From positions 1,912,554-1,976,553 of the forward strand of contig NZ_LT607802.1 in NCBI RefSeq assembly GCF_900090205.1: a stretch of 64,000 nucleotides of DNA, written 5' to 3'. The position numbers were made by a program, and so were the translations under genes. Positions 16,022 through 25,016 of this stretch are shown here, piece after piece (position 1 is the first letter of the stretch; the number at the start of each line of letters is the position of its first letter). The notes under the pieces were generated by a model. It did not search any database. It was not told the DNA's origin and saw nothing but the letters and a program-made list of their open reading frames with translations. The DNA is from Vogesella sp. LIG4. Its GTDB lineage: Bacteria; Pseudomonadota; Gammaproteobacteria; Burkholderiales; Chromobacteriaceae.

Positions 16022-17161
16022 ATGAAACCGATTGACCTGCTGGGCGGCATGAGTGCCCAAACCTTCCTGCGCGACTACTGGCACAAACAGCCGTTGCTGA
16101 TTCGCGGTGCCCTGCAAGATGTGGGCGAACTGGCCGACTTTGCCGTGCTGTCCGACCTTGCCTGCCAGGAGGACGTGGAGTCACGCCTGATCGAATACCG
16201 CAACGGGCAGTGGAAGCTGGAGCGGGGGCCGTTCCGCCCATCGCGCTTCAAGCGCCTGCCGGCGAGCGACTGGACCATCCTGGTGCAGAACGTCAACCAC
16301 CACCTGCCGCATATCGCCGACATCCTGTGGCGTTTCGACTTTATTCCCTATGCGCGGCTGGACGACCTGATGATCAGCTACGCGCCGCCCGGCGGTACCG
16401 TCGGCCCGCATTTCGATTCCTATGATGTATTCCTGCTACAGGTGGGCGGGCGCAAGCGCTGGCAGATATCCACCCAGCAGGACGAGCGTTTCATCGAGGA
16501 TGCGCCCATCAAGGTGCTGCAGGATTTCCAGCCGGAGCAGGAATTCATCCTGGAGCATGGCGACATGCTGTACCTGCCGCCCCGCTGCGCGCACCACGGC
16601 GTGGCGCTGGAGCCGGGCATGACTTATTCCATCGGCTTCAGGGCGCCGACAGCGCAGGAACTGACGACGGAATTCCTGGTTTACCTGCAGGACAGGATTT
16701 GCATGGAAGGCAGATATGCCGACCCGGACCTGCTGCGCCAGCAGGACCCGGCGCGTATCGGTGAAGAAATGGTGCAACAGGTTGGCCGCATCCTGCGCGA
16801 GATCCGCTGGGACGACAGCGCAGTGGCCGATTTTCTTGGCCACTACCTGACCGAGCCCAAGCCGCACGTATTTTACGATGCGCCGGAAGAGGAACTGGAC
16901 GAGGACGAGTTTGTTGAACTGGTACAACAACATGGCGTGATGCTGGATCTGAAGAGTCAGATTCTTTATTACAATGACATGCTGTACTGCAACGGAAGTG
17001 TGTTGGAATGTGAACCGAAAGACCTGGCGGCATGGCAACATTTCGCTAATGCACGCAAGCTGCCTGCAAGCGAGCTTACCGACACGATGTTGCCCACACT
17101 CTATGAAGGCTACCTCACCGGCTGGTGGCATCCGCTACCAATGGCGGGTGGATTGGGGTAA
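16022..17161 (+). CDS. roxA: Ribosomal protein L16-type arginine hydroxylase (cupin/JmjC)
   Basis: A 379-residue 2-oxoglutarate/Fe(II) oxygenase of the YcfD/RoxA family, which in E. coli hydroxylates an arginine of ribosomal protein L16. The JmjC cupin is N-terminal. The iron motif is HFD (His130, Asp132), with the distal His in CAHHG near 191-192. 'QVGGRKRWQIS' and 'GDMLYLPPRCAHHG' are typical. A helical dimerisation and winged-helix C-terminal part follows to residue 379. The substrate is assigned by family only. The start at MKPIDLLGG is preferred over a weak ATG 21 bp upstream. Confidence 0.9.
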   Translation: MKPIDLLGGMSAQTFLRDYWHKQPLLIRGALQDVGELADFAVLSDLACQEDVESRLIEYRNGQWKLERGPFRPSRFKRLPASDWTILVQNVNHHLPHIADILWRFDFIPYARLDDLMISYAPPGGTVGPHFDSYDVFLLQVGGRKRWQISTQQDERFIEDAPIKVLQDFQPEQEFILEHGDMLYLPPRCAHHGVALEPGMTYSIGFRAPTAQELTTEFLVYLQDRICMEGRYADPDLLRQQDPARIGEEMVQQVGRILREIRWDDSAVADFLGHYLTEPKPHVFYDAPEEELDEDEFVELVQQHGVMLDLKSQILYYNDMLYCNGSVLECEPKDLAAWQHFANARKLPASELTDTMLPTLYEGYLTGWWHPLPMAGGLG

Positions 17162-17420
17162 CATGCCAATAATTTCGCGGGATCGAAAGCGAAGAAGGCG
17201 AGGCGGGGCGAGTAGCTGCACGGTGTCTGTTTATTGCGATGCAACATTTGGACACGAAATATCTGCAATAAATTACTTCTCACCCCCTTTTCAGCAATTT
17301 TATTCGTGCTACAATCTCGCCCACTGACAGTATCTCCACTGCTTTCTTCAGTAAGCGCTTTTGCTGAGAAGATAGTGAACCAGACGTCTTGTTCAACTTA
17401 CTTTCAAAGGTAATAAACAA

Positions 17421-17618
17421 ATGAAACAGTCGCTTATCGTTGCTGCCCTGCTGGCCGTTGCTCTGTCCGCTTGCGGCAAAAAACAAGAAGCTCCGGTAGA
17501 AGCTTCCGCTCCGGCCGTTGAAGCCTCCGCTCCGGCAGCCGCTCCGGCTTCCGCTCCGGCTGCTGAAGCTTCCGCTCCGGCTGCTGCTTCCGCTCCGGCT
17601 GCTTCCGCTGCTCAGTAA
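17421..17618 (+). CDS. Small Ala/Pro-rich lipoprotein
   Basis: A 65-residue protein. The signal peptide MKQSLIVAALLAVALSAC ends in a lipobox LSAC, so it is probably lipidated at Cys18. The remainder is low complexity: KKQEAPVEASAP followed by repeats of S-A-P-A-A-(E/A) to the end, encoded by near-repeats of GCTTCCGCTCCGGC. The SD is AAAGG at 17406. It has its own terminator and promoter-like TACAAT (17310), so it is a single-gene unit and probably well expressed. Function unknown; flexible periplasmic tether or filler are possibilities only. Confidence 0.85.
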   Translation: MKQSLIVAALLAVALSACGKKQEAPVEASAPAVEASAPAAAPASAPAAEASAPAAASAPAASAAQ

Positions 17619-17635
17619 TCACTTTTGTGATTGCA

Positions 17636-17668
17636 GGAAAAACCGGCCCACGGGCCGGTTTTTCTTTT
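17636..17668 (+). terminator. Terminator of the small lipoprotein gene
   Basis: Arms AAAAACCGGCCC / GGGCCGGTTTTT with a short loop, then CTTTT. Located 18 bp after the stop codon. Confidence 0.9.
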
Positions 17669-17703
17669 GCCGCAACGAGTTGCCGGCAAGTCGTTGCGAT
17701 GTA

Positions 17704-17731
17704 AAAAAGCCCGCTGTTGCGGGCTTTTTTG
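17704..17731. terminator. Second terminator-like hairpin
   Basis: AAAAAAGCCCGC-TGTT-GCGGGCTTTTTT, symmetrical and usable in both directions. It is about 36 bp beyond the lipoprotein terminator. No ORF lies between, so it may back up the first one or serve the minus-strand side. Confidence 0.75.
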
Positions 17732-17870
17732 CGTGTTGGCAAAGCCCTTCCGTATCGTGAGAGAGTTTTGCTGTGTAAATGGAATGGCTGTCGATTCAAT
17801 TGCCTGGCGGGCATGTCCCGATTTTGCCGGCCGGCCAGGGTGTGGATCAGGCTCTTTGTCAGCAGCATGA

Positions 17871-17900
17871 AAAAAAGCCCGCAGCTGCGGGCTTTTTTTA
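17871..17900. terminator. bamC terminator (bidirectional)
   Basis: AAAAAAAGCCCGCAG / CTGCGGGCTTTTTTT, a near-perfect 30-bp palindrome, 15 bp beyond the bamC stop on the minus strand. Confidence 0.9.
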
Positions 17901-17915
17901 TGGCGGGAACCTGGC

Positions 17916-19028
17916 TCAGTTGAGTTCGGCAGCCATCTTTTTCAGCAGTTGGTCTTTGTCCTTGCTCGGTAATTGGCTGTTGCCATCGCCTTGCAGGTCA
18001 ACCTTCACCTTGCTGTCGCCCTGGGCGGTCAGCTGTACGCGCAGGGTCGGACGATTGTTGCCGCTGCTGGTCTTGTTGCTGCCCCACAGGCTGCTCCAGA
18101 AGCCAGGCTTTTCATTGGCCTTGGCGGCATCGTCGGCGGCCGGGGTGACAAAGTAGACGCCAGTGGAGCGGTCACGATCAGTAATGGCCAGGCCGTTGTG
18201 CTCCAGTGCCAGGCCGACACGGCGCCAGGCGCGGTCGAAGCTGTCATCCAGCAGGATGCTGCCGTTTTCCAGGTGGGCCTTGCTGCCCACCTGTGGGGTG
18301 GTGGCAAGCGCGGCGGTGCTCTGGGCGGCGACTTTTTCATCGATACCCAGGCGAACCAGGAAGCGTTCCAGGAACACGGCTTCCAGTTCCGGGTCGGCCG
18401 GACGCGGCTGCCAGCGGGTTTCATCCTTCCGCTCGTCGATGTAGATCTCGTACATGCCGCGATGGGTGAAGAACACATCGGTGCCGTTGGCGGTTTTTTC
18501 TACGCGGATACGGAAACGGTCGCGTTCCGGGGTGGACATGGCCGAGCCGATGCCGATGTTTTCCAGCAGGTTGCGCAGCGTGCTGGTGCCGAGCTTGGCG
18601 CGGTTTTCCGCCCAGTCGGTTTCCATGTAGCCGATTTCCGGGTCTTCGGACTGGATAACGAAGCCGTTGTCCTGCCAGAAGGCCTTCAGCAGCGGCCACA
18701 GTTCGGCCGGAGATTTGCCGCTGACGCTTACCCAGCGCTGGCTGCCGGCGCGTTCGAGCGTGGCATTGGATGGCTGCATCTGCTGGCCGGCGGTCTTGCC
18801 TGCCATAACGGTTGCTGCCTGCTGTTGCGCCAGGGCGCTGGTGCTGGTCGGCAGCGGGTAGCGATCCTGCTGACTGGGTTGGGTCAGATCCGGCGGTACT
18901 TCCAGGCCGGACTTGGCTTTCGGGTTCTCGGATTTGAATTCGTACTTGTTGTCCGGCGTGCTGCTGGCGCAGGCGGACAGCAGGCCCGCACACAGCAGGC
19001 CGGTAATCAGGGTCTTGTTCATTGGCAT
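17916..19028 (-). CDS. bamC: Outer membrane protein assembly lipoprotein BamC
   Basis: About 370 residues. The lipoprotein signal peptide (MNKTLITGLLCAGLLSAC) is followed by the 'SSTPDNKYEFKSENPKAKSGLEVPPDLT' region typical of NlpB/BamC, which binds BamD. Two helix-grip domains follow ('RWVSVSGKSPAELWPLLKAFWQDNGFVIQ' and the C-terminal 'FDRAWRRVGLALEHNGLAITDRDR'). It is a subunit of the BAM complex that inserts beta-barrels. It is directly downstream of dapA, as in many proteobacteria. The start is uncertain: ATG at 19028 or 19022, or TTG at 19034; no clear SD decides. Confidence 0.92.
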   Translation of the reverse strand: MPMNKTLITGLLCAGLLSACASSTPDNKYEFKSENPKAKSGLEVPPDLTQPSQQDRYPLPTSTSALAQQQAATVMAGKTAGQQMQPSNATLERAGSQRWVSVSGKSPAELWPLLKAFWQDNGFVIQSEDPEIGYMETDWAENRAKLGTSTLRNLLENIGIGSAMSTPERDRFRIRVEKTANGTDVFFTHRGMYEIYIDERKDETRWQPRPADPELEAVFLERFLVRLGIDEKVAAQSTAALATTPQVGSKAHLENGSILLDDSFDRAWRRVGLALEHNGLAITDRDRSTGVYFVTPAADDAAKANEKPGFWSSLWGSNKTSSGNNRPTLRVQLTAQGDSKVKVDLQGDGNSQLPSKDKDQLLKKMAAELN

Positions 19029-19038
19029 GTTCAACTGG

Positions 19039-19914
19039 TTACAGAACGCCAGCCTGACGCATGGCGGCTTCTACAACGGGCACGGAACCGGTGCCCAGCG
19101 GGGTCAGTGGCAGGCGCAGGCCTGCTGGCATCAGGCCCATGCGATGCATGGCCCACTTGGCCGGAATCGGGTTCGGCTCCACGAACAGCTGCTTGTGCAG
19201 GCCTTGCAGCTTGTCGTTGAGCTTGCGGGCGGTCTGGGTTTCGCCGGCGCGGGCGGCCTTGCACAGGTCGCTCATCAGGCGCGGGGCAACGTTGGCAGTC
19301 ACCGAGATCACGCCATGGCCGCCGCACAGCATGAAGGCCATGCCGGTGGCGTCGTCGCCGGAGTACAGCGCGAAGTCGGCCGGTGCGCGCAGCACCAGGT
19401 CGCAGGCGCGGCCGATGTCACCGGTGGCATCCTTGAGGCCAACGATGTTGTCGATCTGTGCCAGGCGCAGGGCGGTGTCGTTGCTCATATCGGCCACGGT
19501 ACGGCCCGGTACGTTGTACAGGATCACCGGAATGTCCACCGCTTCGGCGATGGCGCGGAAGTGCTGGTAGATGCCTTCCTGGGTCGGCTTGTTGTAGTAG
19601 GGGACTACCGACAGGGTGTGGCTGGCGCCGGCACCCTTGGCCAGGCGGGCCAGTTCGATGGCTTCGGCGGTGGAGTTGCCGCCGGTGCCGGCCACTACTG
19701 CCACGCGGCCAGCCGCATGTTTCACCACGGCCTCGACGACCTTGATGTGCTCTTCCACGCCCAGGGTGGCGGATTCGCCGGTGGTGCCGACTGCCACGAT
19801 ACCGTCGGTACCGTTGGCAATGTGGAAATCTACGAGACGATTGAGCGATTGGTAATCGACCTGGCCGTCCTCGAACATCGGGGTGACCAGTGCAACAAGG
19901 CTGCCGGTGAGCAT
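19039..19914 (-). CDS. dapA: 4-hydroxy-tetrahydrodipicolinate synthase
   Basis: A 291-residue TIM-barrel aldolase condensing pyruvate with aspartate semialdehyde, the first committed step of the lysine/diaminopimelate pathway. Active-site residues are in place: Thr44 in GTTGES, Tyr133 in ILYNVPGR, and the Schiff-base lysine Lys161 in GLKDATGD, at the same numbers as in E. coli. The length is normal. bamC follows within about 10 bp, so the two form an operon. dapA is divergent from the ABC-F gene. Confidence 0.98.
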   Translation of the reverse strand: MLTGSLVALVTPMFEDGQVDYQSLNRLVDFHIANGTDGIVAVGTTGESATLGVEEHIKVVEAVVKHAAGRVAVVAGTGGNSTAEAIELARLAKGAGASHTLSVVPYYNKPTQEGIYQHFRAIAEAVDIPVILYNVPGRTVADMSNDTALRLAQIDNIVGLKDATGDIGRACDLVLRAPADFALYSGDDATGMAFMLCGGHGVISVTANVAPRLMSDLCKAARAGETQTARKLNDKLQGLHKQLFVEPNPIPAKWAMHRMGLMPAGLRLPLTPLGTGSVPVVEAAMRQAGVL

Positions 19915-20085
19915 GGGTCTGCCTATCTGGATAAAGTTGAATGGAGATGGCTGATTGTAGCGGAATTCCGCTTACCGGGCGCAAGCAATACGTAACGCAC
20001 GCAAGCCTCTGATAGTTGGGTGCTTTGTGCTAAAATGCACGGTTTTCCGGTACACAACTAGAGACTGGTATAAGGAATTAGCAGC

Positions 20086-21717
20086 GTGATTACGACAAGC
20101 AACATTACCATGCAGTTCGGCGCCAAGCCGCTTTTCGACAAGGTTTCCGTGAAATTCGGCGAGGGCAACCGCTATGGCCTGATCGGCGCCAACGGTTCCG
20201 GCAAATCGACCTTCATGAAAATCCTGGGTGGCGACCTGGAGCAGACCAGCGGTGAAGTCGCGATCGAAAGCGGCCTGCGCCTGGGTAAGCTGCGCCAGGA
20301 CCAGTTTGCCTACGAAGACCAGCGCGTACTCGACGTGGTGCTGCAGGGTCACGTGGAAATGTGGGCGGCGATGAGCGAGCGCGATGCGATCTACGCCAAC
20401 CTGGAAGCCACCGAAGACGATTACATGCGTGCCGCCGAACTGGAAGCCAAGTTCGCCGAGTACGACGGCTACACTGCCGAGGCGCGTGCCGGCGAACTGC
20501 TGATGGGCGTGGGCATTCCGGTGGAGCAGCACTTCGGCCCGATGAGCGAAGTGGCTCCCGGCTGGAAACTGCGCGTACTGCTGGCGCAGGCGCTGTTCTC
20601 CAACCCGGACATCCTGCTGCTGGACGAACCGACCAACAACCTGGACATCAACACCATCCGCTGGCTGGAGCATGTGCTGAACGAGCGCAACTCCACCATG
20701 ATCATCATTTCGCACGATCGCCACTTCCTGAACGAAGTGTGCACCCACATGGCGGATCTGGACTACAACACCATCCGCATCTACCCGGGTAACTACGACG
20801 ACTACATGATCGCCTCCACCCAGGCGCGTGAACGTCAGCTCAGCTCCAACGCCAAGGCCAAGGAACGCATCCAGGAACTGCAGGAATTCGTGGCTCGCTT
20901 CTCGGCCAACAAGTCCAAGGCCCGCCAGGCCACCAGTCGTCTGAAGCAGGTGGACAAGCTGAAGGCCGACATGGTGGAAGTGAAGCCGTCCAGCCGTCAG
21001 AGCCCGTTCGTGCGCTTCGAAGTGGACGACAAGATGAAGCTGCACCGCCAGGCGGTGGACGTGGCCGGCGTGGACAAGGGCTATGGCGACAAGGTGCTGT
21101 TCAAGAATGTGAATTTCATCCTGGAAGCCGGCGCACGCCTGGCCATCATCGGCCCCAACGGTGCCGGTAAATCCACGCTGGTGAAACTGCTGGCCGGCGC
21201 ATTCGAAGCGCCGTTCGCCGAAGGCGTGACCGCCGATCGCGGCAGCATCAAGTGGGCGGAAAAGGCGCAGGTAGGCTACTTTGCCCAGGATCACGAAGCC
21301 GACTTCGATAGCGACAGCACGCTGACCGAGTGGATGCGCGAGTGGGGCCAGGAAGGCGACGACGAGCAGGTGATCCGCGGCACGCTGGGCCGCCTGCTGT
21401 TCGGCAGCAACGATGTGGACAAGGCCGTGCGCGTACTGTCCGGTGGCGAGAAGGGCCGCATGCTGTACGGCAAGCTGATCCTGCAGAAGCCGAACGTGAT
21501 GATCATGGATGAACCGACCAACCACATGGACATGGAATCCATCGAAGCACTGAACATGGCGCTGGAGAAGTACAAGGGCACCTTGCTGTTCGTGTCGCAC
21601 GATCGTCAGTTCGTCAGCTCGCTGGCCACCCACATCATCGAACTGGATGGCAAGGGCGGTTACGACTACTACACCGGCAACTACGAGGACTACCTGGCCA
21701 GCAAGGGCCTGGAATAA
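20086..21717 (+). CDS. ybiT: ABC-F ATPase, YbiT type
   Basis: A 543-residue protein with two ABC domains and no membrane segments. Walker A boxes are GANGSGKS (about 37-44) and GPNGAGKS (about 359-366). Signature motifs are the unusual '[10 protein letters not shown]' and 'LSGGEKGR', and Walker B boxes are '[12 protein letters not shown]' and '[12 protein letters not shown]'. An inter-domain linker of about 80 residues, charged and helical, is the P-site tRNA interaction motif region. Sequence is very close to E. coli YbiT along its length. ABC-F proteins act on ribosomes. The GTG start follows AAGGAA at 8-nt spacing. Confidence 0.95.
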   Translation: MITTSNITMQFGAKPLFDKVSVKFGEGNRYGLIGANGSGKSTFMKILGGDLEQTSGEVAIESGLRLGKLRQDQFAYEDQRVLDVVLQGHVEMWAAMSERDAIYANLEATEDDYMRAAELEAKFAEYDGYTAEARAGELLMGVGIPVEQHFGPMSEVAPGWKLRVLLAQALFSNPDILLLDEPTNNLDINTIRWLEHVLNERNSTMIIISHDRHFLNEVCTHMADLDYNTIRIYPGNYDDYMIASTQARERQLSSNAKAKERIQELQEFVARFSANKSKARQATSRLKQVDKLKADMVEVKPSSRQSPFVRFEVDDKMKLHRQAVDVAGVDKGYGDKVLFKNVNFILEAGARLAIIGPNGAGKSTLVKLLAGAFEAPFAEGVTADRGSIKWAEKAQVGYFAQDHEADFDSDSTLTEWMREWGQEGDDEQVIRGTLGRLLFGSNDVDKAVRVLSGGEKGRMLYGKLILQKPNVMIMDEPTNHMDMESIEALNMALEKYKGTLLFVSHDRQFVSSLATHIIELDGKGGYDYYTGNYEDYLASKGLE

Positions 21718-21732
21718 GTCTTCATGCGGTAT

Positions 21733-21764
21733 GCAAAAAGGGTGGCGAAAGCCACCCTTTTTGC
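21733..21764 (+). terminator. ybiT terminator
   Basis: GCAAAAAGGGTGGC-GAAA-GCCACCCTTTTTGC, a tetraloop hairpin with U-tract, 15 bp after the stop codon. Confidence 0.9.
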
Positions 21765-21849
21765 ATGTTGCGCCTTGCTTACCACACCACTGACAGTGCC
21801 GGTAAAGTGGCTGGAGCGATTACTTTACCTTCGCGGCAACCATGCGCTA

Positions 21850-21883
21850 TATTGCACCGCACGATAGGTTGTGCGGTGCAATA
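21850..21883. promoter_or_regulatory. 13-bp inverted repeat upstream of the SDR gene
   Basis: Perfect arms TATTGCACCGCAC and GTGCGGTGCAATA separated by 8 bp, about 130 bp before the SDR start codon. There is no T-run, so an operator is likelier than a terminator. The TGC/GCA-rich arms recall PhaR-type operators of polyhydroxyalkanoate genes, which is an inference. Confidence 0.5.
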
Positions 21884-22012
21884 AATTGCGCTAGTCAACC
21901 AGCATAACAAATAAAAAGACAGATACGAACCGGGATAGTTATCTCGAAGGTCGGTGGTGGAGGATAGGCCGGTCGACTAACGGGTCGCCTGCAAATCAGC
22001 AAAGGAAGAATT

Positions 22013-22753
22013 ATGCGCTTGAAAGGGAAAGTCTCCATCATTACCGGTGGTGCCAGTGGTATCGGTAAGGCCACTGCTGAAAAATTCGCCAAGGAAGGCG
22101 CGATTGTCGCAGTGTGCGATATCAATCTGGATGCGGTGAATGCCGTGGTGGAAGAACTGAAGGCCAGCGGTGCCGAGGCAGTAGGCTACAAGGTTGACGT
22201 AACCGACAAGGCCCAGATTGCCGACATGGTTGGCGCGCTGAAAAGCCAGTTCGGCCGCATTGACGTGCTGGTCAACAACGCCGGTATCGTCATGGATGCC
22301 CAGCTGATCAAGATGAACGATGACCAGTTCGACAAGGTAATCGACATCAACCTGAAGGGCGTCTACAACTGCACCAAGGCAGTGGTGGACACCATGATCG
22401 AGCAGGGCGCCGGCGTGATCCTGAACGCCTCCTCCGTGGTGGGTGTGTACGGCAACTTCGGCCAGACCAACTACGCGGCTTCCAAGTTCGGCGTGATCGG
22501 CTTCGTGAAGACCTGGGCCAAGGAACTGGGCAAGAAGGGCATTCGCGCCAACGCGGTATGCCCGGGCTTCGTGGCCACCCCGATCCTGAAGTCCATGCCG
22601 GAAAAAGTGATCCAGGCCATGGAAGACAAGGTGCCGATGAAGCGTATGGCGCAACCGGAAGAAATCGCCAACGTGTACGCCTGGCTGGCTTCCGACGAAG
22701 CAAGCTACATCAACGGCGCCGCCATCGAAGTAACCGGTGGCCTGACGCTGTAA
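22013..22753 (+). CDS. SDR-family 3-oxoacyl reductase (FabG/PhaB-like)
   Basis: A 246-residue classical short-chain dehydrogenase. The nucleotide-binding TGGASGIG is at 11-18 and NNAG at 88-91. The catalytic Ser is about 140, with Tyr154 and Lys158 in YAASK. The C terminus 'GAAIEVTGGLTL' is FabG-like. Substrates are probably 3-oxoacyl-ACP or acetoacetyl-CoA. An acetoacetyl-CoA reductase (PhaB) role in polyhydroxybutyrate synthesis is plausible but not proven. It stands alone with its own terminator. SD AAAGGAAG precedes the ATG. Confidence 0.9.
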   Translation: MRLKGKVSIITGGASGIGKATAEKFAKEGAIVAVCDINLDAVNAVVEELKASGAEAVGYKVDVTDKAQIADMVGALKSQFGRIDVLVNNAGIVMDAQLIKMNDDQFDKVIDINLKGVYNCTKAVVDTMIEQGAGVILNASSVVGVYGNFGQTNYAASKFGVIGFVKTWAKELGKKGIRANAVCPGFVATPILKSMPEKVIQAMEDKVPMKRMAQPEEIANVYAWLASDEASYINGAAIEVTGGLTL

Positions 22754-22764
22754 GGTTGGCCGCA
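22752..22764 (+). repeat. Perfect copy of the 13-bp dispersed word
   Basis: AAGGTTGGCCGCA starting at the last A of the SDR stop codon neighbourhood (TAAGGTTGGCCGCA), in the 3' UTR between stop codon and terminator. A non-coding copy. Confidence 0.65.
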
Positions 22765-22771
22765 AGCACGC

Positions 22772-22798
22772 AACGGGGCGCCTGGCGCCCCGTTTTCT
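22772..22798 (+). terminator. Terminator of the SDR gene
   Basis: AACGGGGCGCC-TG-GCGCCCCGTT followed by TT; 19 bp after the stop codon. Confidence 0.85.
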
Positions 22799-22861
22799 AT
22801 TGTGCGGCGCCGGATTTGCTGGCTTGTCTTTCTACTGGTGGAAAAATTTTCAAATTCCGAT

Positions 22862-22888
22862 TTAAGTCTGCGCGCAGGGCTGTCGCCT
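22862..22888 (+). promoter_or_regulatory. FliA-type promoter of flagellin gene 1
   Basis: TTAAGT-N14-GTCGCCT, preceded by GAT. The same motif at the same spacing occurs before flagellin 2, flgM and flgK. It resembles sigma28 -35 TAAAGT with a diverged -10. It lies about 59 bp upstream of the ATG. Confidence 0.65.
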
Positions 22889-22946
22889 AGTGTCAGTGAG
22901 GGCAAGCAAAGCTGCCCGAATCCGACAACGTTCCAGGAGTTCTGCC

Positions 22947-23843
22947 ATGCTCAGCCTGTACACCAATGCCGCTTCGCTCTCTACCCAGTCTGCGATGTCC
23001 AGCACCCAGAAAGACCTGTCCACCTCCATGCAGCGCCTGGGTACCGGCTACCGCATCAACTCCGCCATGGACGATGCCGCCGGCCTGCAGATCGCTACCC
23101 GCCTGAACGCCCAGGTAAGCGGCATGAAAGTGGCCATGCGCAACACCCAGAACGACATCTCCATGCTGCAGACCGGTGAAGGCGCGCTGAACGAAGCCAC
23201 CAACATCCTGACCCGCATGAAAGACCTGGCTACCCAGGCAGCGGATGCCTCCTCCAGCGCCAACGACCAGACTGCCATGCAGGCTGAATACGATGCGCTG
23301 GGCCGCGAACTGAACAACATCATGAGCAACACCTCCTTCGGTGGCCAGAAGCTGCTGATGGGTACCGGTACCGGTTCCGGTACTGCCGCGGGTTCCACTT
23401 TCTCCGCTGCGGTTTCCTTCCAGATCGGCTCCAGCGCCAGCGAAACCATGTCGTTCAACGCATCGACCCAGCTGAACACCATGGATACCGGCCTGCAGAG
23501 CGTCAGCGCTACCTACAAAACGCCTGCCGCGGCTACCGTGGGCACCGAACTGACCGCTGCCGGCGGCGCAACCACCGCCATCGGCAACCTGTCCACCGCA
23601 CTGGACAACGTTGGCGCGCTGCGTTCCGCCATGGGTGCTGCGGCCAACCGCCTGGACCACGTGTATAACAACTTGAGCAACATGAGCAACAACGTGTCTC
23701 AAGCCAAGGGCCGCATCATGGACACCGACTACGCGTCCGAAAGCGCCAACATGACCACCAAGCAGATGCTGATGCAGGCCAGCACCGCCATGCTCAAGCA
23801 GAGCAATGGCATGTCCTCCATGGCCATGTCCCTGCTGCAGTAA
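22947..23843 (+). CDS. fliC: Flagellin 1
   Basis: A 298-residue filament subunit. The conserved D0/D1 N-terminal domain 'MLSLYTNAASLSTQSAMSSTQKD' through 'NTSFGGQKLL' (about 1-135) and the C-terminal D1/D0 'LRSAMGAAANRLDHV' to 'SLLQ' (about 225-298) flank a short, variable Gly/Thr/Ala-rich centre. The size is small, as in lateral flagellins. ATG follows AGGAG at 22935; an open frame extending upstream to 22890 lacks an SD. It is nearly identical to flagellin 2 at both ends, with a FliA-type promoter and its own terminator. Confidence 0.96.
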   Translation: MLSLYTNAASLSTQSAMSSTQKDLSTSMQRLGTGYRINSAMDDAAGLQIATRLNAQVSGMKVAMRNTQNDISMLQTGEGALNEATNILTRMKDLATQAADASSSANDQTAMQAEYDALGRELNNIMSNTSFGGQKLLMGTGTGSGTAAGSTFSAAVSFQIGSSASETMSFNASTQLNTMDTGLQSVSATYKTPAAATVGTELTAAGGATTAIGNLSTALDNVGALRSAMGAAANRLDHVYNNLSNMSNNVSQAKGRIMDTDYASESANMTTKQMLMQASTAMLKQSNGMSSMAMSLLQ

Positions 23844-23864
23844 TCACTGCCGCCCGTCATCATC

Positions 23865-23894
23865 AAAAGCCAGCTGCCTGCAGCTGGCTTTTTT
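23865..23894 (+). terminator. Terminator of flagellin gene 1
   Basis: AAAAGCCAGCTGC / GCAGCTGGCTTTTTT with a short loop, 22 bp after the stop codon. Confidence 0.9.
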
Positions 23895-23936
23895 GCATTC
23901 CGGCCGGGCAGCATGCAAAAAATATCCATTAACGAT

Positions 23937-23963
23937 TTAAGTGCCGGCAGGGATTGGTCGCTT
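23937..23963 (+). promoter_or_regulatory. FliA-type promoter of flagellin gene 2
   Basis: TTAAGT-N14-GTCGCTT preceded by CGAT; the same motif and spacing as at the other three sites. It lies about 59 bp upstream of the ATG, matching flagellin 1. Confidence 0.65.
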
Positions 23964-24021
23964 TGTACGGATGACGGCATGCATCGCATGTCCAACCCCG
24001 ACAATCATCAGGAGCCCTGTC

Positions 24022-24933
24022 ATGCTCAGCCTGTACACCAATGCCGCTTCGCTCTCTACCCAGTCCGCGATGTCCAGCACCCAGAAGGACCTGTCCACTT
24101 CCATGCAGCGCCTGGGTACCGGCTACCGCATCAACTCCGCCATGGACGATGCCGCCGGCCTGCAGATTGCTACCCGCCTGAACGCCCAGGTAAGCGGCAT
24201 GAAAGTGGCCATGCGCAACACCCAGAATGACATCTCCATGCTGCAGACCGGTGAAGGCGCGCTGAACGAAGCCACCAGCATCCTGACCCGCATGAAGGAC
24301 CTGGCCACCCAGTCCGCCGATGCCTCCTCCAGCGCCAATGACCAGACTGCCATGCAGGCTGAATACGATGCGCTGGGCCGCGAACTGAACAACATCATGA
24401 CCAACACCTCGTTTGGCGGCCAGGCGCTGCTGGCAGGTGCCAAGACCGGTACCACCGCTGCCACGGCAACTGCCCTGGCCGCTGGCGGTGGCAAGTTCGG
24501 TGCCGCCATCAACTTCCAGATCGGTTCCTCCTCCACCGAAACCATGAGCTTCAACGCCGCGACCCAACTGGGCCAGGCCGACTTCGACATCGGTTCCGCC
24601 AGCGCGGCATACAAGACCCCGGGTATGGCCGGTGCCGGTACCGAGCTGACCGGTGCTGCCAACGCCACCATCGGCCTGCTGTCCAACGCGCTGGACTCCG
24701 TGGGCGCGCTGCGTTCCGCCATGGGTGCTGCGGCCAACCGTCTGGACCACGTGAACAATAACCTGAGCAACATGAGCAACAACGTGACTCAGGCCAAGGG
24801 CCGCATCATGGACACCGACTACGCGTCCGAAAGCGCCAACATGACCACCAAGCAGATGCTGATGCAGGCCAGCACCGCCATGCTCAAGCAGAGCAACGGC
24901 ATGTCCTCCATGGCCATGTCCCTGCTGCAGTAA
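24022..24933 (+). CDS. fliC2: Flagellin 2
   Basis: A 303-residue flagellin directly downstream of flagellin 1. Over about the first 127 residues the two proteins differ at only three sites (N/S, A/S, S/T), and in the last 75 at two. The centre (about 135-225) is clearly different. CAGGAG precedes the ATG. It has its own FliA-type promoter and terminator, so the two can be expressed separately. The pattern suggests duplication with gene conversion of the terminal domains. Confidence 0.96.
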   Translation: MLSLYTNAASLSTQSAMSSTQKDLSTSMQRLGTGYRINSAMDDAAGLQIATRLNAQVSGMKVAMRNTQNDISMLQTGEGALNEATSILTRMKDLATQSADASSSANDQTAMQAEYDALGRELNNIMTNTSFGGQALLAGAKTGTTAATATALAAGGGKFGAAINFQIGSSSTETMSFNAATQLGQADFDIGSASAAYKTPGMAGAGTELTGAANATIGLLSNALDSVGALRSAMGAAANRLDHVNNNLSNMSNNVTQAKGRIMDTDYASESANMTTKQMLMQASTAMLKQSNGMSSMAMSLLQ

Positions 24934-24963
24934 TTGTTGTCTCGTCCTCACCTTGCTGTTTGA

Positions 24964-24990
24964 TGCCAGCTGCCCTGCAGCTGGCTTTTT
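24964..24990 (+). terminator. Terminator of flagellin gene 2
   Basis: GCCAGCTG-CCCTG-CAGCTGGC followed by TTTTT, related to the flagellin 1 terminator. Confidence 0.85.
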
Positions 24991-25016
24991 CCATTTGACT
25001 GCTGCCGGAGCCGGAC

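Noticed and set aside
17421..17618. A CRISPR-like or satellite repeat in the GCTTCCGCTCCGGC units
   Set aside because: The units are short, irregular and in frame within a lipoprotein coding sequence; there are no spacers. No CRISPR array was seen in the window.
22890..22946. An N-terminal extension of flagellin 1
   Set aside because: Flagellins start MxxxxTNAxSL, which matches the ATG at 22947 with AGGAG. The extension overlaps the predicted promoter/leader.
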